Below, one piece after another: positions 63,066 through 64,000 of a stretch of 64,000 nucleotides of DNA; within the stretch, counting starts at the first letter, position 1; every line of letters starts with the position of its first letter. Made by a program: the position numbers and the translations under genes. The stretch comes from Eleginops maclovinus. Its lineage: Eukaryota > Chordata > Actinopteri > Perciformes > Eleginopidae. Location: the NCBI RefSeq assembly GCF_036324505.1, contig NC_086362.1, forward strand, positions 6,693,043 through 6,757,042. Reading direction: 5' to 3'. Under the pieces are notes generated by a model, which was not told the DNA's origin, did no database searches, and worked only from the letters and a program-made list of their open reading frames with translations.

Positions 63066-63989
63066 AGTGCATTGAACAAATCAATGACTAGATGAGTCAG
63101 AACTTTCTCCAATTAAACAAAGACAAAACCGAGGTAATTATTTTTGGAGCGAAGGAGGAACAACAAAAAGTCAGTGCTGAACTTCTTTCAGCAATGTTCA
63201 AAACAACAACAAACAACAGAAACCTAGGTGTAGTCATGGACTGTGACCTGAATTTCAACAGTCACATTTAAACAATCACTAAGTCGGCCTACTGTCACCT
63301 GAAGAACATATCTAGGATTAAAGGACTAATGTCACAGCAGGATCTAGAAAAACTCTTCAGTAGACTGGACTACTGTAACGGTGTCTTTACAGGTCTCACT
63401 AAGAAATCCATTAGAAAGCTGCAGCTGATTCAGAACGCTGCGGCTCGAGTCCTCACTAACACTAAGAGAGTGGATCACATCAGTCCAGTTCTGAGGTCTT
63501 TACACTGGCTTCCTGTCTGCCAAAGAATTGATTGAAAAGTGCTGCTGCTGGTTTATAAAGCATTGAATGGTTTAGGCCCTAAACACATGTGTGATCTCCT
63601 GCTACATTATGAACCATCCAGAACTCTCAGGTCTTCTGGAACGGGTCAACTTTCTGTCCCCAGACTTAGATCTAAACAAGGTGAAGCAGCGTTCAGTTAT
63701 TGTGCTCCAAATATCTGGAACAAACTCCCAGAACCCTGCAGGGCCGCTGCTACTCTTACTGCTGCTTTTAATTGAACTGTTATCTTATCTAACATTGCAC
63801 TGTGACTTGTATTCTGCACTGTAACTTTTATTCATGTATTTTATAACTGTTGGGTTTATTTTATTATCTTTGCTCTTAAATGACTATTTTTAAATGCCCT
63901 TTTATAATGTGTTTTCATGTTTGTAAAGCACTTTGAATTGTCTTGTGTTGAAAGGTGCTATATAAATAAACTTGCCTTGCCTTGCCTTA
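63066..63989 (+). mobile_element. LINE (L2/Maui-like), 5'-truncated 3' end
   Basis: It encodes the C-terminal part of a reverse transcriptase ORF, interrupted by stops, then a 3' UTR ending AAAGGTGCTATATAAATAAA followed by a CTTGC pentanucleotide tail (63971-63989), the hallmark of L2-type 3' ends. Genomic position outside known genes and truncated 5' end are consistent with incomplete target-primed integration. Confidence 0.88.
63087..63775 (+). pseudogene. Reverse transcriptase C-terminal fragment
   Basis: Frames give FLQLNKDKTEVIIFGAKEE, RNLGVVMDCDLNFNSHI (then a stop), SRLDYCNGVFTGLTKKSIRK, LQLIQNAAARVLTNTKRVDH and LRSLHWLPVCQRID (stop), then KVLLLVYKALNGLGPKHMCD and RSKQGEAAFSYCAPNIWNKL. 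These are the thumb and C-terminal motifs shared by L2/CR1-type LINEs. The catalytic fingers and palm are upstream of the truncation. Stops at about 63268 and 63533 make it inactive. Confidence 0.88.
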
Positions 63990-64000
63990 AACCTGATGTA

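Overview
The window is vertebrate nuclear DNA, almost certainly from a teleost fish, probably a percomorph. It carries a multi-exon gene with GT-AG introns, very long (CA)n microsatellites, two Tc1 transposons of the fish long-inverted-repeat type, fish-type SINE and LINE fragments, and no bacterial-style gene packing. The only host gene I can recognise is elavl2 (HuB), a neuronal ELAV-family RNA-binding protein, on the minus strand. I could place every coding exon by splice sites and family homology: 13731-13503, 9548-9445, 6353-6200, 5145-4920, 4328-4290 (39 nt, too short for an ORF scan) and 1977-1647. Together they encode 360 residues with three RRM domains. An alternative upstream coding exon (14362-14272) adds the N-terminus starting MAVRLCDVASLL known from tetrapod ELAVL2, giving a 389- or 388-residue isoform depending on a CAGCAG acceptor. 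The 3' UTR fills positions 1-1646. A candidate noncoding first exon and promoter lies near 22.74-22.83 kb.

Layout. 1-1.65 kb: elavl2 3' UTR. 1.65-14.4 kb: elavl2 coding exons and introns, which hold a 293-nt CA repeat, a perfect 48-bp tandem duplication, a broken Tc1 element (6552-8084), a SINE and several dispersed repeats. 14.4-22.7 kb: large 5' intron with a non-autonomous hAT element (18470-19290) and old local duplications. 22.6-24.1 kb: CpG-richer promoter zone. 24-64 kb: upstream gene desert with no recognisable host gene. It contains a LINE deletion derivative (29.4-30.2 kb), a two-gene DNA transposon remnant with a THAP exon and a divergently placed exon resembling YqaJ-gene first exons (35988-37016), an intact-ORF Tc1 element whose first catalytic Asp is Glu (39250-40852) nested in an older repeat, a LINE 3' end (63.07-63.99 kb), minisatellites, and at least five dispersed repeat families, called here RepA to RepE.

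The genes do not form an operon-like system. The biological interest is in how mobile DNA has shaped the elavl2 locus. The most notable cases are a fold-back element fragment that supplies a consensus branch-point sequence next to the first common coding exon, and the pair of Tc1 copies with different defects. All identifications come from reading motifs and from memory of the families. No database search was run, and repeat boundaries are approximate unless a target-site duplication is stated.
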